Shown: one piece after another, positions 1 through 8,539 of the stretch
Position numbering within the stretch: the stretch's first letter is position 1
How the letters are laid out: each line of letters starts with the position of its first letter
From: Streptomyces gobiensis
Lineage (GTDB): Bacteria; Actinomycetota; Actinomycetes; Streptomycetales; Streptomycetaceae
Length of the DNA stretch: 64,000 bases
Assembly (NCBI RefSeq): GCF_021216675.1
Contig: NZ_CP086120.1
Coordinates: forward strand, 5,451,001-5,515,000
Direction: 5' to 3'
The notes under the pieces: generated by a model
What the model was told of the DNA's origin: nothing
The model's input: the letters and a program-made list of their open reading frames with translations, nothing else
The model's database searches: none
Made by a program: the position numbers and the translations under genes

Positions 1-330
1 GTGTTCACCACGGTGACCGGGGAGCCGCCCGCAGGGGTGAACCCGGTGGTGACCGTCGCGGAGAGCGAGGGGCTGACCCTGGTCGTGCCCAAGGAGGAGG
101 CGGATGCGGCGGGGCTCGACTACGGCTATGTGGCGGGCTGGATCACGCTGCGTGTGCACTCCGCGCTGGAGGCGGTAGGGCTGACCGCGGCCGTGGCCGC
201 CGAACTGGCCGAGGCCGGACTGAGCTGCAATGTCGTGGCGGGATACCACCACGATCACCTCTTCGTGCCCTACGAAAGGGCGTCCGTGGCCATCGCGGTG
301 CTGGAAGACCTGGCGGGGAAATCGCGCTAG
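1..330 (+). CDS. ACT-domain-like protein (5' end outside window)
   Basis: The reading frame is open from the first base and ends at TAG 328-330, so the 109 visible residues are the C-terminal part of a protein of probably about 130 aa. The GTG at base 1 reads naturally as an internal Val (VFTTV), and I do not take it as the start. The visible part shows the beta-alpha-beta pattern of small ACT-like proteins: a hydrophobic strand (LTLVVP), a charged helix, then ITLRVHSALEAVGLTAAVAAELAEAGLSCNVVA-type core alternation and a final YHHDHLFVP strand. Proteins of this kind usually bind small ligands, but no ligand can be named. The next gene starts 21 bases downstream on the same strand. Family assignment is moderately secure; the role is unknown. 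Confidence 0.6.
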   Translation: MFTTVTGEPPAGVNPVVTVAESEGLTLVVPKEEADAAGLDYGYVAGWITLRVHSALEAVGLTAAVAAELAEAGLSCNVVAGYHHDHLFVPYERASVAIAVLEDLAGKSR

Positions 331-351
331 CGGTCCGCGTACCATGGCGAC

Positions 352-849
352 ATGTCCTTCCTCCGCCGCCGTAGCGCCGCCACGCCCACCGGGCCGGACT
401 TCGACGTCCTCGCGATGGACCCTGGTGACTGGCCGGGCAATCTCGGGGCCGGACTGCTGCCCGCCCCTGACGGGAGCTGTCAGGGGGTGTTCCTGCGCTA
501 TGACCTGTTCGGCGGCCGCGGCCCGGCGATGATTATCGGCAATCTGCCGGAGGGCTCCCCGGCCCGCGAGGTGGCGGAGGGCCAGGTGCCGTTCGAGGTG
601 GCGCAGCTGCTGGTGGCGCTGGACCATGATGAGCCGGTGACCGTCACCGAGACCGAGGACAGTCCGGTCATGCAGGATGGCAATCTGCTGATCGTGCGGC
701 GCGTCAAGTGCTCGGAGAGCCGGATCTCCTGCGTCCAGTTCGACCGCAGCGACGGCGTTCTGGTCACCATCGCCAGCTGGGACCGGCCGATCACCGATGA
801 CCTCTATCAGCTGCTTAAGCCGCTGCCGGCCGAGATGTTCCAGCAGTAA
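352..849 (+). CDS. conserved hypothetical protein, 165 aa
   Basis: This is a soluble, acidic protein with no signal peptide and no membrane segment. It begins with a basic patch (SFLRRRSAA) and continues with alternating short beta-rich and charged segments. The ATG at 352 lies 21 bases after the preceding stop, so the two genes may be cotranscribed. I do not recognise a domain. It converges with the amidase gene (stops 35 bases apart), and only a weak GCCCA/TGGGC inverted pair lies between them. Codon use is high GC in the third position, typical of the surrounding genes, so I regard it as real. Confidence 0.65.
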   Translation: MSFLRRRSAATPTGPDFDVLAMDPGDWPGNLGAGLLPAPDGSCQGVFLRYDLFGGRGPAMIIGNLPEGSPAREVAEGQVPFEVAQLLVALDHDEPVTVTETEDSPVMQDGNLLIVRRVKCSESRISCVQFDRSDGVLVTIASWDRPITDDLYQLLKPLPAEMFQQ

Positions 850-883
850 CGGCCCAGCGGCTCCAGCGGCGAGTGGGCTGTTC

Positions 884-2866
884 CTAGGAGCGCAGCACAT
901 CCACATCGGCGGCCTTCACAAAGGCCGTCCGGTGCCCGAGCTGAATCTGGTAGTAGTCCTCGCCGCGGACCACCACATGGTTCGCTGGGTCGAAGGTCCG
1001 CGCGTAGTAGTACTCACTCGGCGTCTTCAGTCCCAGCACATACCGCTGGCCCGCCTGCACCCGGTACGGCAGCGGCGAGACCTGCTGCACTGGCACGCCC
1101 GCTGGGTAGGCGCTCTTCTCCGGGTAGGCGCGGCCGTAGACGGGAATCGACGTCCGGCCCTGCTTCGGTGTGACCACCTGGCCGCTGGCACTCACCGCGG
1201 TCGGCTGGCCCGCCGGGTTGTGGAACCACGCCTTCGTACCGAGATACCAGATGGCGGTCCAGTCGCCCGCGCGTTCGGCTACCGCGTACTGCTGTCCGGT
1301 GGAGGCACGGGCGCCGGTGTCATTGACCCCAGTCGTCGACGGGCTGCCGTCCGGCCGCAGCCCGATGTCCTTGATCAGCGGCGCGTCCTTGTCCGGCGCG
1401 GTGTGCAGGCGGACCGCACCGGAGCCGTGCGGCGGGCAGGGATTGCCAGAGTTGTCACAGCGGGTGTACACCGGCCGGTGTTTGCCGTAGTCCGGACGGA
1501 TGGTCAGCATGCCGCTGTCCGGGCCTCCGGTGGCGTGGAAGGGGGCGCCCAGCAAGGTGAAGTAGCGCTGCCAGTCCCAGTAAGGGCCCGGGTCGGTGTG
1601 CATCCCGGGGATGTTGGCCGTGGTGACGCCGGGGACATTGTCGTGCCCGATGATGTGCTGCCGGTCCAGCGGGATGTTGTGCTTCTTCGCCAGATGCCTC
1701 ACCAGCCGCGCCGAGGTGCGGTACATCGCCTCCGTGTACCAGGCGTCAGGCTGGGCGAGGAAACCTTCGTGCTCCAGACCGATGGACTTGGCGTTGACGA
1801 ACCAGTTGCCCGCGTGCCACCCCACATCCTTGGTCGGCACATGCTGGGCGATATGCCCGTCGGAGGAACGCAGCGTGTAGTGCCAGGAGACATAGGTCGG
1901 GTCCTGCACCAGCTTCAGCGCACCTTCCCAGTATCCCTCGACATCGTGCACCACGATGTAGTCCACTTTCTGGGACCTCGGCCGGTCCGCCTTGTCGTGG
2001 TTGCCGTAGTCGTCGTTGCCGTCCTCGTCCTGATACTCCTGATACGGAGCGGGGACCGACTCGCAGGACACGCTCTTCGGGCACTCGACACCCCTGGCGC
2101 CGCCGGTCTTCAGCCCGAGCAGACCCAGCTGGCCGCTGTCCGGCCGCACCTCAGGGAGGCTCGCCAGCGCGACTCGCTGCCCGGCGTCCGTGGTGCGCCG
2201 CTCGCCGTCGCGGATCACCCCGAAGACCTCATCGGCGAAGACAGCGGCCGTATCGGCCCGGTCCGCGCCGGAGTAGCGGGCCACCGCGCCGTACCAGTGG
2301 GCCGGGTCCTCGCTCAGCGGCAGCCCCAGCTCCCGCTGGGCCTGCGCCAGCAGAGCCGCGCCGCCGCGCACATTGGCCGCGGGGTCGCTGCGCAGCTGCT
2401 CGGCGGAGAGCCCGCTCAGCTTCGCCGCCCGCTCCAGGGTGCGCAGCCGGACGGGCAGTTGACCGGTGTCGGGCACCGCCGCTCGGGGCGACAGAGCCCG
2501 TCGACCGGTGTCGCCGCGTGGATCCTCCGCGCCGTCGTCATGATGCCGGGAGCGGGCCAGCGCGGTGCGGGCATCGGTGAGATGCATAGGCCCGTAGCCG
2601 CCCGAGACACTGGGCGCCCCGCCGTGCCCGTCCCAGCGGGACTGCAGATACGAGACGCCCAACAGCACGCTCTCCGGTACCTTATGGCGCTCGGCGGCCG
2701 CTGCGAACGCTTCCTGGAGAGTGCCGGGCCGCTGTTGCCCGGCGGTGGCGGGAGGGCCCGCTGAGACCAGCGGGAGCAGCAGCGCCGCAGTGGCGACGAC
2801 GACGGCGGCACGCAGACGGCTGGTGCGTCTGGTCGGTTTGGTGGGGCTGTGGACGTTTCCTCGCAA
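884..2866 (-). CDS. secreted N-acetylmuramoyl-L-alanine amidase (Amidase_2/PGRP fold)
   Basis: A 660-aa exported enzyme predicted to cut the bond between muramic acid and the stem peptide in peptidoglycan. The start is TTG at 2866, supported by GGAGG five bases upstream. A twin-basic N-terminus precedes a hydrophobic stretch (residues 18-40) that reads as a signal peptide. Residues about 45-220 are an Ala-rich lytic-transglycosylase-like region (SYLQSRWDGHGG). The amidase core runs from about residue 295 to 440, with likely zinc ligands H307 (VVHDVEG), H408 (GHDNVPG) and D425 (HTDPGPYWDW), and the acidic LEHEG loop near 365. The C-terminal 200 residues look like SH3-type wall-binding repeats (TAIWYLGTKAWFHNP). 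It is transcribed toward the 165-aa gene. Function is well supported; the exact substrate is inferred. Confidence 0.88.
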   Translation of the reverse strand: MRGNVHSPTKPTRRTSRLRAAVVVATAALLLPLVSAGPPATAGQQRPGTLQEAFAAAAERHKVPESVLLGVSYLQSRWDGHGGAPSVSGGYGPMHLTDARTALARSRHHDDGAEDPRGDTGRRALSPRAAVPDTGQLPVRLRTLERAAKLSGLSAEQLRSDPAANVRGGAALLAQAQRELGLPLSEDPAHWYGAVARYSGADRADTAAVFADEVFGVIRDGERRTTDAGQRVALASLPEVRPDSGQLGLLGLKTGGARGVECPKSVSCESVPAPYQEYQDEDGNDDYGNHDKADRPRSQKVDYIVVHDVEGYWEGALKLVQDPTYVSWHYTLRSSDGHIAQHVPTKDVGWHAGNWFVNAKSIGLEHEGFLAQPDAWYTEAMYRTSARLVRHLAKKHNIPLDRQHIIGHDNVPGVTTANIPGMHTDPGPYWDWQRYFTLLGAPFHATGGPDSGMLTIRPDYGKHRPVYTRCDNSGNPCPPHGSGAVRLHTAPDKDAPLIKDIGLRPDGSPSTTGVNDTGARASTGQQYAVAERAGDWTAIWYLGTKAWFHNPAGQPTAVSASGQVVTPKQGRTSIPVYGRAYPEKSAYPAGVPVQQVSPLPYRVQAGQRYVLGLKTPSEYYYARTFDPANHVVVRGEDYYQIQLGHRTAFVKAADVDVLRS

Positions 2867-2990
2867 TGCAGCCTCCTCGGGGAGCGGGCCATGGTGTGCG
2901 CGGCGCGTCGCTCACATCAACTGCATCAGAGGTATCCGCTGCCCGACGTTCCGTCAATCACCCACGCCCTTAGGGAAAGTCGCACGTCAA

Positions 2991-3022
2991 AGCCCGTGCG
3001 GGAGCCTTTCCCCGCACGGGCT
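2991..3022 (-). terminator. 12-bp perfect hairpin behind the phosphotransferase gene
   Basis: AGCCCGTGCGGG at 2991-3002 pairs perfectly with CCCGCACGGGCT at 3011-3022 around an 8-base loop. It is the second of two hairpins downstream of the minus-strand gene 3067-4248 and upstream of the amidase start at 2866. There is no U-tract, which is usual for Streptomyces terminators. Confidence 0.7.
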
Positions 3023-3036
3023 CCATGGCCTGCGCA

Positions 3037-3062
3037 GCGTCACCGGTCTGGACCGGTGACGC
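3037..3062 (-). terminator. 12-bp perfect hairpin next to the phosphotransferase stop
   Basis: GCGTCACCGGTC at 3037-3048 is perfectly complementary to GACCGGTGACGC at 3051-3062. With realistic loop closure this is a 10-11 bp stem with a tetraloop. It begins 4 bases after the stop codon at 3067, and with the 2991-3022 hairpin it forms a tandem terminator on the minus strand. Confidence 0.7.
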
Positions 3063-3066
3063 TCCC

Positions 3067-4248
3067 TCAACGGGTACCGACCGCCGCCCGTACCGCACGG
3101 CGGGCCATGGACCAGTCGTCGTGCAGCCGACGCAGCAGCAGCCGCTGCTCCTCACCGGAGGCCAGCGCGCTGGTACGCTCCGCGCCGGTTACCGGTGCGG
3201 GAGCGGGGTCCCGCATGGTGCGCTGTACTGCCGTCTCACAGGTGCGGATCTCACGCGTGAGGACGAGCATCAGATTCACCAGAAAGGCATCCCGCGCCGC
3301 TGGTCCCGAGACCTGGGCCAACTGGCTGATCTGCCGCCGCGCCACCGGTGAGTCACCGAGCACGGACCACAGCGTCGCCAGATCGTACCCGGGCAGATAC
3401 CAGCCCGTGTGCTCCCAGTCGACCAGCACCGGGCCGGTTGGCGACAGCAGCACATTGGAGAGCAGCGCGTCCCCATGGCAGAACTGCCAGGAGGGCCCCG
3501 GCTGGCCACCCCGGTTCGCCACCCCGTGCAGCAGCTTCTGCAGGTCGCCCATATCGCGGTCGGTCAACAGACCCAGCTCATGGAAGCGGGACAGCCGGGC
3601 ACCGTAGTCGAGTGGGTGATCGAACATCCCCCCCGGAGGCCGCCAGGAGTTGAGCCGTGACACAGCGCCCAGCAGCGCCCGCAGATCCGTCCGCTGAGGG
3701 GGATCCACCGGATGCCTTTGCAGCGCCGCCGGACGGCCTGGCATCCGCTCGATCACCAGGGTGCAGTTGTCCGGATCGGCTGCGATGAGCCGGGGCACCC
3801 GCACGGGTGGGCGGTGGCGCACAAAGGCGCGGTAGGCGGCTATTTCATGCCGGAACCGCTCGGCCCACGCGGGGGAGTGGTCCAGTAAACACTTGGCCAC
3901 CGCTGGGCTGCGGCCGATGGTGCCGACGAGGAGCACTGAGCGTCCACTGCGGCGCAGGATCTGCACCGGGTGAAAGTCCGGGCAGATGCGGTGGACCGAG
4001 GTGATGGCCGCGCGTAGCCGCGTGCCCTGTGGGCCGGACAGATCGAGTCTCCCGCTGATGGGTTGCTGCCCACCGGAGACGCCGGGTCCTCCCCCAGTCC
4101 TCGGGGTACCTCCCGGCCCGCCAGGGCTGGGGGAGGCCGGGGAGGCGCCCCCAGCCCAGCGCGGCCGGTCAGGAGAGACACTGCCCGGGTAGTGCTGGGG
4201 GGGCCGGGGCCGGGTCGGGGCGGACACGGGGGATGTTGCGTGATACAT
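3067..4248 (-). CDS. aminoglycoside phosphotransferase (APH)-family kinase
   Basis: A 393-aa cytoplasmic protein with the APH/choline-kinase fold. The catalytic loop is visible as H258-G-D260 followed by N265 (CHGDALLSNVLL), and the metal-binding Asp lies in LVDWEHTGWYLPGYDLATLW about 15 residues later. An N-lobe segment around residues 80-130 holds the nucleotide-binding strands. I chose ATG 4248 (MYHATSP) rather than the farther upstream ATG at 4449, because the extra segment is low-complexity and Arg/Gly/Pro-rich. Residues about 37-55 are encoded by a GC-rich inverted repeat, so the N-terminal 70 residues are probably disordered. Substrate unknown: Streptomyces hold many such kinases and most are not proven resistance enzymes. 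Two hairpins follow the stop. Confidence 0.8.
   Translation of the reverse strand: MYHATSPVSAPTRPRPPQHYPGSVSPDRPRWAGGASPASPSPGGPGGTPRTGGGPGVSGGQQPISGRLDLSGPQGTRLRAAITSVHRICPDFHPVQILRRSGRSVLLVGTIGRSPAVAKCLLDHSPAWAERFRHEIAAYRAFVRHRPPVRVPRLIAADPDNCTLVIERMPGRPAALQRHPVDPPQRTDLRALLGAVSRLNSWRPPGGMFDHPLDYGARLSRFHELGLLTDRDMGDLQKLLHGVANRGGQPGPSWQFCHGDALLSNVLLSPTGPVLVDWEHTGWYLPGYDLATLWSVLGDSPVARRQISQLAQVSGPAARDAFLVNLMLVLTREIRTCETAVQRTMRDPAPAPVTGAERTSALASGEEQRLLLRRLHDDWSMARRAVRAAVGTR
4088..4136. repeat. CCTCCCCCAG/CTGGGGGAGG inverted repeat inside a coding region
   Basis: CCTCCCCCAG (4088-4097) and CTGGGGGAGG (4127-4136) form a perfect 10-bp inverted repeat around a 29-base GC-rich loop that contains CTCGGGGTACCTCCC. 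Elements of this shape are common between Streptomyces genes. Here it sits in the 5' coding part of the APH-like gene and keeps the frame open. A related element is at 38022-38046. Confidence 0.6.
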
Positions 4249-4494
4249 GGGCGAGCCAGATCCCTTCGTGCGCCGACAAGTCGCTGCGCGCCCCCGGCCC
4301 GGCCAACGGCCAGTGCACCCTGGGGAATGCCGGCGGCCGCCTGGATGGTGACCGGGCCGGGGTGGCGCGTTCCTACATGACACCCCCATGCGGGTGGCAC
4401 ACCATCTGGCGGACCCTGGCGAACCCTGGCGAATACTCGCAGCCCCCATGGGAGGCAGTTACTGTCAACTCAGCCGAGAACCTGGGGGCTTGAC

Positions 4495-6018
4495 GTGAAC
4501 AAAGGACCCAACACCCGCCTGTCGGATCTGTTCGGCCTCGCCGGCTGGTCCAAAGGTGAGCTCGCCCGGCTGGTGAACCGGCACGCGGCGGCCATGGGCC
4601 ACCCGCAGCTGGCGACCGATACCTCGCGGGTACGGCGCTGGATCGACATGGGGGAGACCCCGCGTGATCCGGTGCCCAAGGTGCTGGCCTCACTGTTCAC
4701 CGAGCGACTCGGCCGTGTCGTGACCATCGAGGACCTCGGGTTCGGCAGGCCAGGCCCATCAGGGAAGCGGCAGTCCGTTGACGGACTGCCGTGGGCGCCT
4801 GGACATACCGCCTCGGTCCTCACCGAATTCACGGGAATGGACCTCATGCTCAACCGACGCGGCTTGGTGGGCGCGGGTGCCGCGCTCGCCGCAGGCTCAG
4901 CACTCAGCAACTCACTGCACGACTGGCTCCAGACCGACCCGGCCCCGGACGCCCTGGGCGGGCTCGGGCCCGAACACCAGCTCACCGCCGACACCGCCGC
5001 CTTTGACCGCTACGAGGCGGCTCCCGTCGGCTCTGAGGAGATCGAGGCGCTGGAGCGCGCGGTCGAGGTCTTCCGCGCCTGGGACGCGTCCCGTGGTGGC
5101 GGCTTGCAGCGCAAGGCCGTGGTGGGACAGCTCAACGAGGTGGGCGGCATGCTCGCCTACCAGCACCCGGACCATCTGCGGCGGCGGCTGTGGGGCGTCG
5201 CGGCGAATCTCGCCGTGCTCGCCGGGTGGATGTCACACGATGTGGGCCTGGAGCCCACTGCCCAGAAGTACTTCGTGATCGCCGCCCATGCGGCCCGGGA
5301 GGGCGGCGACCGGCCACGCGCCGGTGAGGCGCTCTCCCGTGCGGCCCGGCAGATGGTCCATCTGGGAAGGCCGGATGACGCCCTGGACCTGATGAAGCTT
5401 GCCCAGTCCGGATCCGGGGTACAGACCTTGCCGCGTACGCGCGCCATGTTTCACACCATTGAGGCCTGGGCGCAGGCGTCGATGGGGCGGGGCCAGGCGA
5501 TGCGGCGCACCCTGGGCGAGGCGGAGGAGCTGTTCGTCTCCGACAAGGGCGATGTGCCGCCACCGAGCTGGATGCAGCTCTTCAACGAGGCGGATCTGCA
5601 CGGTATGGAGGGCCTCGCGTACCGTACGCTCGCCGAGCATGACCCCGCGGCCGCCACCATCGCGGAGCAGCACGCCAAGAAGGCGCTGGCGCTGCGCGAG
5701 GACGGCCGACAGCGCTCGCAGATCTTCGATCACATCTCCATCGCCTCAGCCTGCTTTATCGCGGATGACCCGGAACAGGCAGACCGCTACGCCCGGCTGG
5801 CCTTGCTCTCCATCGGGGACAACTCCTCGCACCGCACCTGGGACCGGCTGCGCGAGATGTACCGGCTCACCGGACAGTACGCCGGATACGCGAAGATCGA
5901 AGATCTGCGCGAAGAGATCCAGGAGGCCCTGCCGAAGGCCCCGAAGGCCGCCAAGGGCTCGGGAAAGGGCTCGGGGAAGGGTTCGAGGCTGAAGGGCCCG
6001 GGCAGCCTGAACATCTAG
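4495..6018 (+). CDS. NsdA-like regulator with TPR-like helical repeats
   Basis: A 507-aa soluble protein. Residues 1-90 resemble a helix-turn-helix-like module (LFGLAGWSKGELARLVNR, then DTSRVRRWIDMGETPRDPVPKVLA) found at the N-terminus of a Streptomyces regulator family that, from memory, includes S. coelicolor NsdA, a negative regulator of differentiation and antibiotic production. Residues 180-475 are all-alpha with pairs of helices typical of TPR-like scaffolds. The tail is a Lys/Ser/Gly run (KGSGKGSGKGS). The start is GTG 4495; the run GGGGGCT just upstream is only a weak ribosome site. A 10-bp tandem repeat, ACCCTGGCGA twice, sits in the promoter region near 4413-4433. Family moderately secure; orthology to NsdA itself not shown. 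Confidence 0.7.
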   Translation: MNKGPNTRLSDLFGLAGWSKGELARLVNRHAAAMGHPQLATDTSRVRRWIDMGETPRDPVPKVLASLFTERLGRVVTIEDLGFGRPGPSGKRQSVDGLPWAPGHTASVLTEFTGMDLMLNRRGLVGAGAALAAGSALSNSLHDWLQTDPAPDALGGLGPEHQLTADTAAFDRYEAAPVGSEEIEALERAVEVFRAWDASRGGGLQRKAVVGQLNEVGGMLAYQHPDHLRRRLWGVAANLAVLAGWMSHDVGLEPTAQKYFVIAAHAAREGGDRPRAGEALSRAARQMVHLGRPDDALDLMKLAQSGSGVQTLPRTRAMFHTIEAWAQASMGRGQAMRRTLGEAEELFVSDKGDVPPPSWMQLFNEADLHGMEGLAYRTLAEHDPAAATIAEQHAKKALALREDGRQRSQIFDHISIASACFIADDPEQADRYARLALLSIGDNSSHRTWDRLREMYRLTGQYAGYAKIEDLREEIQEALPKAPKAAKGSGKGSGKGSRLKGPGSLNI

Positions 6019-6098
6019 ATATCCAGCAAACCTCTACCGGGCAGCGGGCTGCTGACGACTGAGCCGTAACGTTCTGCGCTGTGACGGGCTGCCGGAGA

Positions 6099-7559
6099 TT
6101 ACGCGCACACCCGGGCCACCAGGGCGCAAGCGTCGTCCTCGCGCTCCGTGTCACCGAACTCCTCGATCACGGCGCGCACGCATTCCCGTGCGGTGCGGGC
6201 CGCGGCGAAGCGCGGTGCGAGACCGAGCAACCGCGTCGCGCCCGACTGCTCCTCGGCATCAACGTCGGCGCTGCGCGGCGCCAGCCCGTCCGTGTGCAGC
6301 ACGAGCAGATCGCCCGGCAGCAACTGCTCGGTGCGTTCGCCGTACACGGCCCCGCTGGTGGCGCCCAGCAGAACGCCCTCGGGCAGCGGCAGCGGGCGTC
6401 CGGCGCCGGAGCGGTAGAGCAGCGGCGCGGGGTGCCCGGCCTGGGCCCACGTCAGGGTGCGGGTGCGCGGCTCGTAGTGGCAGCACAGGGCGCTGCCCAG
6501 CGCGGGCTGTACCGCGGCGTCCAGCAGTTGGTTGAGGTGCCCCATCAGCGCGCCCGGCATAACGCCCGCTACGGCCATGCCCCGCACCGCACCGAGCAGC
6601 ATCGCCATACCCGAGGTGGCCTCTACCCCATGACCGGTGAGGTCCCCAACGGTCAGCAGCGTGCCACCGTCGGGCAGTTCCAGGGCGTCGTACCAGTCAC
6701 CGCCGATCAGGGCACTGGTCGCCGACGGCAGATAGTGCGCGGCCAGGTCCAGGGTCCCGGTGGTACGGGCGTCGCCGTGCGGGAACCGCAGGGAGCCGCG
6801 CCACGGCGGCAGCACGGCCTCCTGCAGCTCGACCGCGAGCCGGTGCTCTGTCCGCGCGATGTGCCGCTGGTGCTGGAGCGAGTCACGGGTCTCGCGCACC
6901 GCGCGCTCACTGCGGCGGAGCTCGCTGACATCACGAAGCACCGCCCACATGGACACGGTGCTGCCATCGCTGCCGAGCACCGGCTCAGCCACCATATGCA
7001 GCGTGCGTACGGAGCTGTCCTGGCGCACAATGCGGAATTCGCCATCGATCGGCTTGCCGTCGACCAGGCAGTCGGTGACCGCCTCCATCATCCAGAGCTG
7101 GTCATCGGGGAAGAGCCAGGTCGGCAGTTCGTCCAGGGAGAGCGGACCCTCCCCGCTCGTACGGTCGAAGATCGTATAAAGCTCCGATGACCACTCCACC
7201 TCATCGGTGAGAAGATTCCACTCGGCGCTTCCAGCCCGGCAGGGTGCCGCTCGCTCGGCCTCCGGCGGGGCGACCGGGACAGGGGCATAGGCCACCGTAC
7301 TCGGCTCGGGCGGCAGGCCGTCCCGCAGCTGGTCCAGTTGCTGGCCGACATCGTCGAGTTGGTGCACGGCGAGATCGCACAGCGCACGCTGCCAGCGTCG
7401 CTGCGGGTCGGCCACCACATCGTCGTCCTCGGGCGCGGCGACCCGCCGGACCGCGTCAACTCCGCCGCGCAGCCTGCGGGTCTGTGAGATGAGGGTGTCC
7501 AAGGTGCCGCGTTCGGCCGCTGGAGCGGCGGGACGGTCCGCGGGGAGGTGGGAGGGCAT
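6099..7559 (-). CDS. PAS-PP2C (SpoIIE-like) serine/threonine phosphatase
   Basis: A 486-aa cytoplasmic protein. The first 100 residues are charged and helical, residues about 110-220 are a PAS-like sensor (AEWNLLTDEVEWSSELYTIF, then FRIVRQDSSVRTLHMVAEPV), a short linker helix follows, and the last 230 residues are a PP2C domain. Its metal-binding motifs are intact: IGGDWYDALELPDGGTLLTVGD and GHGVEATSGMAMLLGAVRG. Such proteins dephosphorylate anti-anti-sigma factors in partner-switching systems, but no partner is adjacent. The frame stays open upstream to 7985. I chose ATG 7559 (MPSHLPADRP) because the upstream part lacks domain character. It converges with the NsdA-like gene. Confidence 0.85.
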   Translation of the reverse strand: MPSHLPADRPAAPAAERGTLDTLISQTRRLRGGVDAVRRVAAPEDDDVVADPQRRWQRALCDLAVHQLDDVGQQLDQLRDGLPPEPSTVAYAPVPVAPPEAERAAPCRAGSAEWNLLTDEVEWSSELYTIFDRTSGEGPLSLDELPTWLFPDDQLWMMEAVTDCLVDGKPIDGEFRIVRQDSSVRTLHMVAEPVLGSDGSTVSMWAVLRDVSELRRSERAVRETRDSLQHQRHIARTEHRLAVELQEAVLPPWRGSLRFPHGDARTTGTLDLAAHYLPSATSALIGGDWYDALELPDGGTLLTVGDLTGHGVEATSGMAMLLGAVRGMAVAGVMPGALMGHLNQLLDAAVQPALGSALCCHYEPRTRTLTWAQAGHPAPLLYRSGAGRPLPLPEGVLLGATSGAVYGERTEQLLPGDLLVLHTDGLAPRSADVDAEEQSGATRLLGLAPRFAAARTARECVRAVIEEFGDTEREDDACALVARVCA

Positions 7560-7926
7560 CGCGTACTCCGATACGGGCGGTCTCCGGAACCCACGATCTG
7601 TCCGACCGATCCTCGCGGGCTCGTGACGATTGGCATGCCCAGCTGGCATCTCGTTGAACCCACCACGTAGATGTCCTACGAGGTTGATCCTCTGTATCGC
7701 AGCTGACGTGCCATCCGCCGCTCGCTGATCGACGATGATCGGTGGGCAGACCCTGGCGCCGGCCGGGAGGGGCCGGTAATGACTCTTGCACAGCCAGCGA
7801 CGGTCCGTAAGAGATTTGGCAACACCCGATATGGTGGTGCTTCCGGCATATGTCAAAGGCTTGTGAATGAGGCTCTGTGAAGCGCCGCCTCCAAGGCCGC
7901 CTCTCAGACGGCCGGTTGGAGCCTGG
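7560..7926. other. 367-bp gap, no gene seen
   Basis: This lies between two minus-strand genes. I see no convincing coding sequence in either strand. A CCGGCC/GGCCGG inverted pair sits at 7759-7776, and GGCCG...CGGCC near 7895-7914 could end the transcript of the 7927-8397 gene. The rest should hold the promoter of the PP2C gene, but no clear -35/-10 pair was found. Confidence 0.4.
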
Positions 7927-8397
7927 TCATGATGAGGCGCTGCCGCGGCCGCGACGCATGAGCTGGTAGATGCCCGCGTAGACAAGGCCCAGGAGCAGGC
8001 CGTAGACCAAGTGGCCGGCGAGGCTCTTCCACGCCACCTCGTTCACGTCGAAGACCGGCATGCCGAGCCTGGCGGGCATCAGCCACAGCCCCCCGATCAC
8101 CCACCAGATCGCGCCGTAGACCAGGCCGAGCGCGGACGCGGGGAGCACTCGGGCGGCGCGGTGGGATGCGAGAAGAAGGCCGAAGATGATGCCGAAGATC
8201 ACAGAGATGATCAGGTGGATCACCCAGGCGACGCCGATGGAGTCACTTTCGACCAGCATCGCGATCATGGGCATCATGTCCATGATCTGCATCATGATGC
8301 CGAAGGCGATACCGCCGACCAGCCCGCCGACCGCACCGAACATGGCGCGGGCCGGCATGGCCGCGGTGCCGCGGGAGGATGCGTGTGCGGTGGTCAT
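7927..8397 (-). CDS. four-helix integral membrane protein
   Basis: A 156-aa protein with four hydrophobic segments: about residues 18-38 (AVGGLVGGIAFGIMMQIMDM), 58-78 (VAWVIHLIISVIFGIIFGLLL), 84-105 (LPASALGLVYGAIWWVIGGLWL) and 128-146 (GHLVYGLLLGLVYAGIYQL). The segment between helices 1 and 2 is unusually Met-rich (MMQIMDMMPMIAM), which can hint at soft-metal contact, though this is only a suggestion. It is the last gene of a minus-strand run (ZAS protein, DUF427, two-Cys membrane protein, DsrE, this gene) that looks like a redox operon. Family not recognised with confidence. Confidence 0.7.
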   Translation of the reverse strand: MTTAHASSRGTAAMPARAMFGAVGGLVGGIAFGIMMQIMDMMPMIAMLVESDSIGVAWVIHLIISVIFGIIFGLLLASHRAARVLPASALGLVYGAIWWVIGGLWLMPARLGMPVFDVNEVAWKSLAGHLVYGLLLGLVYAGIYQLMRRGRGSASS

Positions 8398-8539
8398 TGG
8401 TTGTGCCCTTCTGTGGGGGGTGCTATGTATCGGACGCTAGGACCGCTGTCGCGGGCGGGTATGTGAGGGTGCTTACATACGGAGAGGTAGATCACCTGAC
8501 CATCGGGTGGTCTGCTCGGCGACCAGCGCCGGGCCGGTC

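Noticed and set aside
797..2764. A 655-aa plus-strand ORF opposite the amidase gene
   Set aside because: It is the antisense frame of a gene with signal peptide, zinc ligands and a ribosome site; its translation is Arg/Val/Gly-rich with no domain.
3067..4248. Aminoglycoside resistance gene
   Set aside because: The kinase fold is clear, but the substrate cannot be inferred and the protein does not match a resistance enzyme I can name.
7561..7926. Riboswitch or small RNA in the 367-bp gap
   Set aside because: No known riboswitch core could be matched and only short GC inverted pairs are present.
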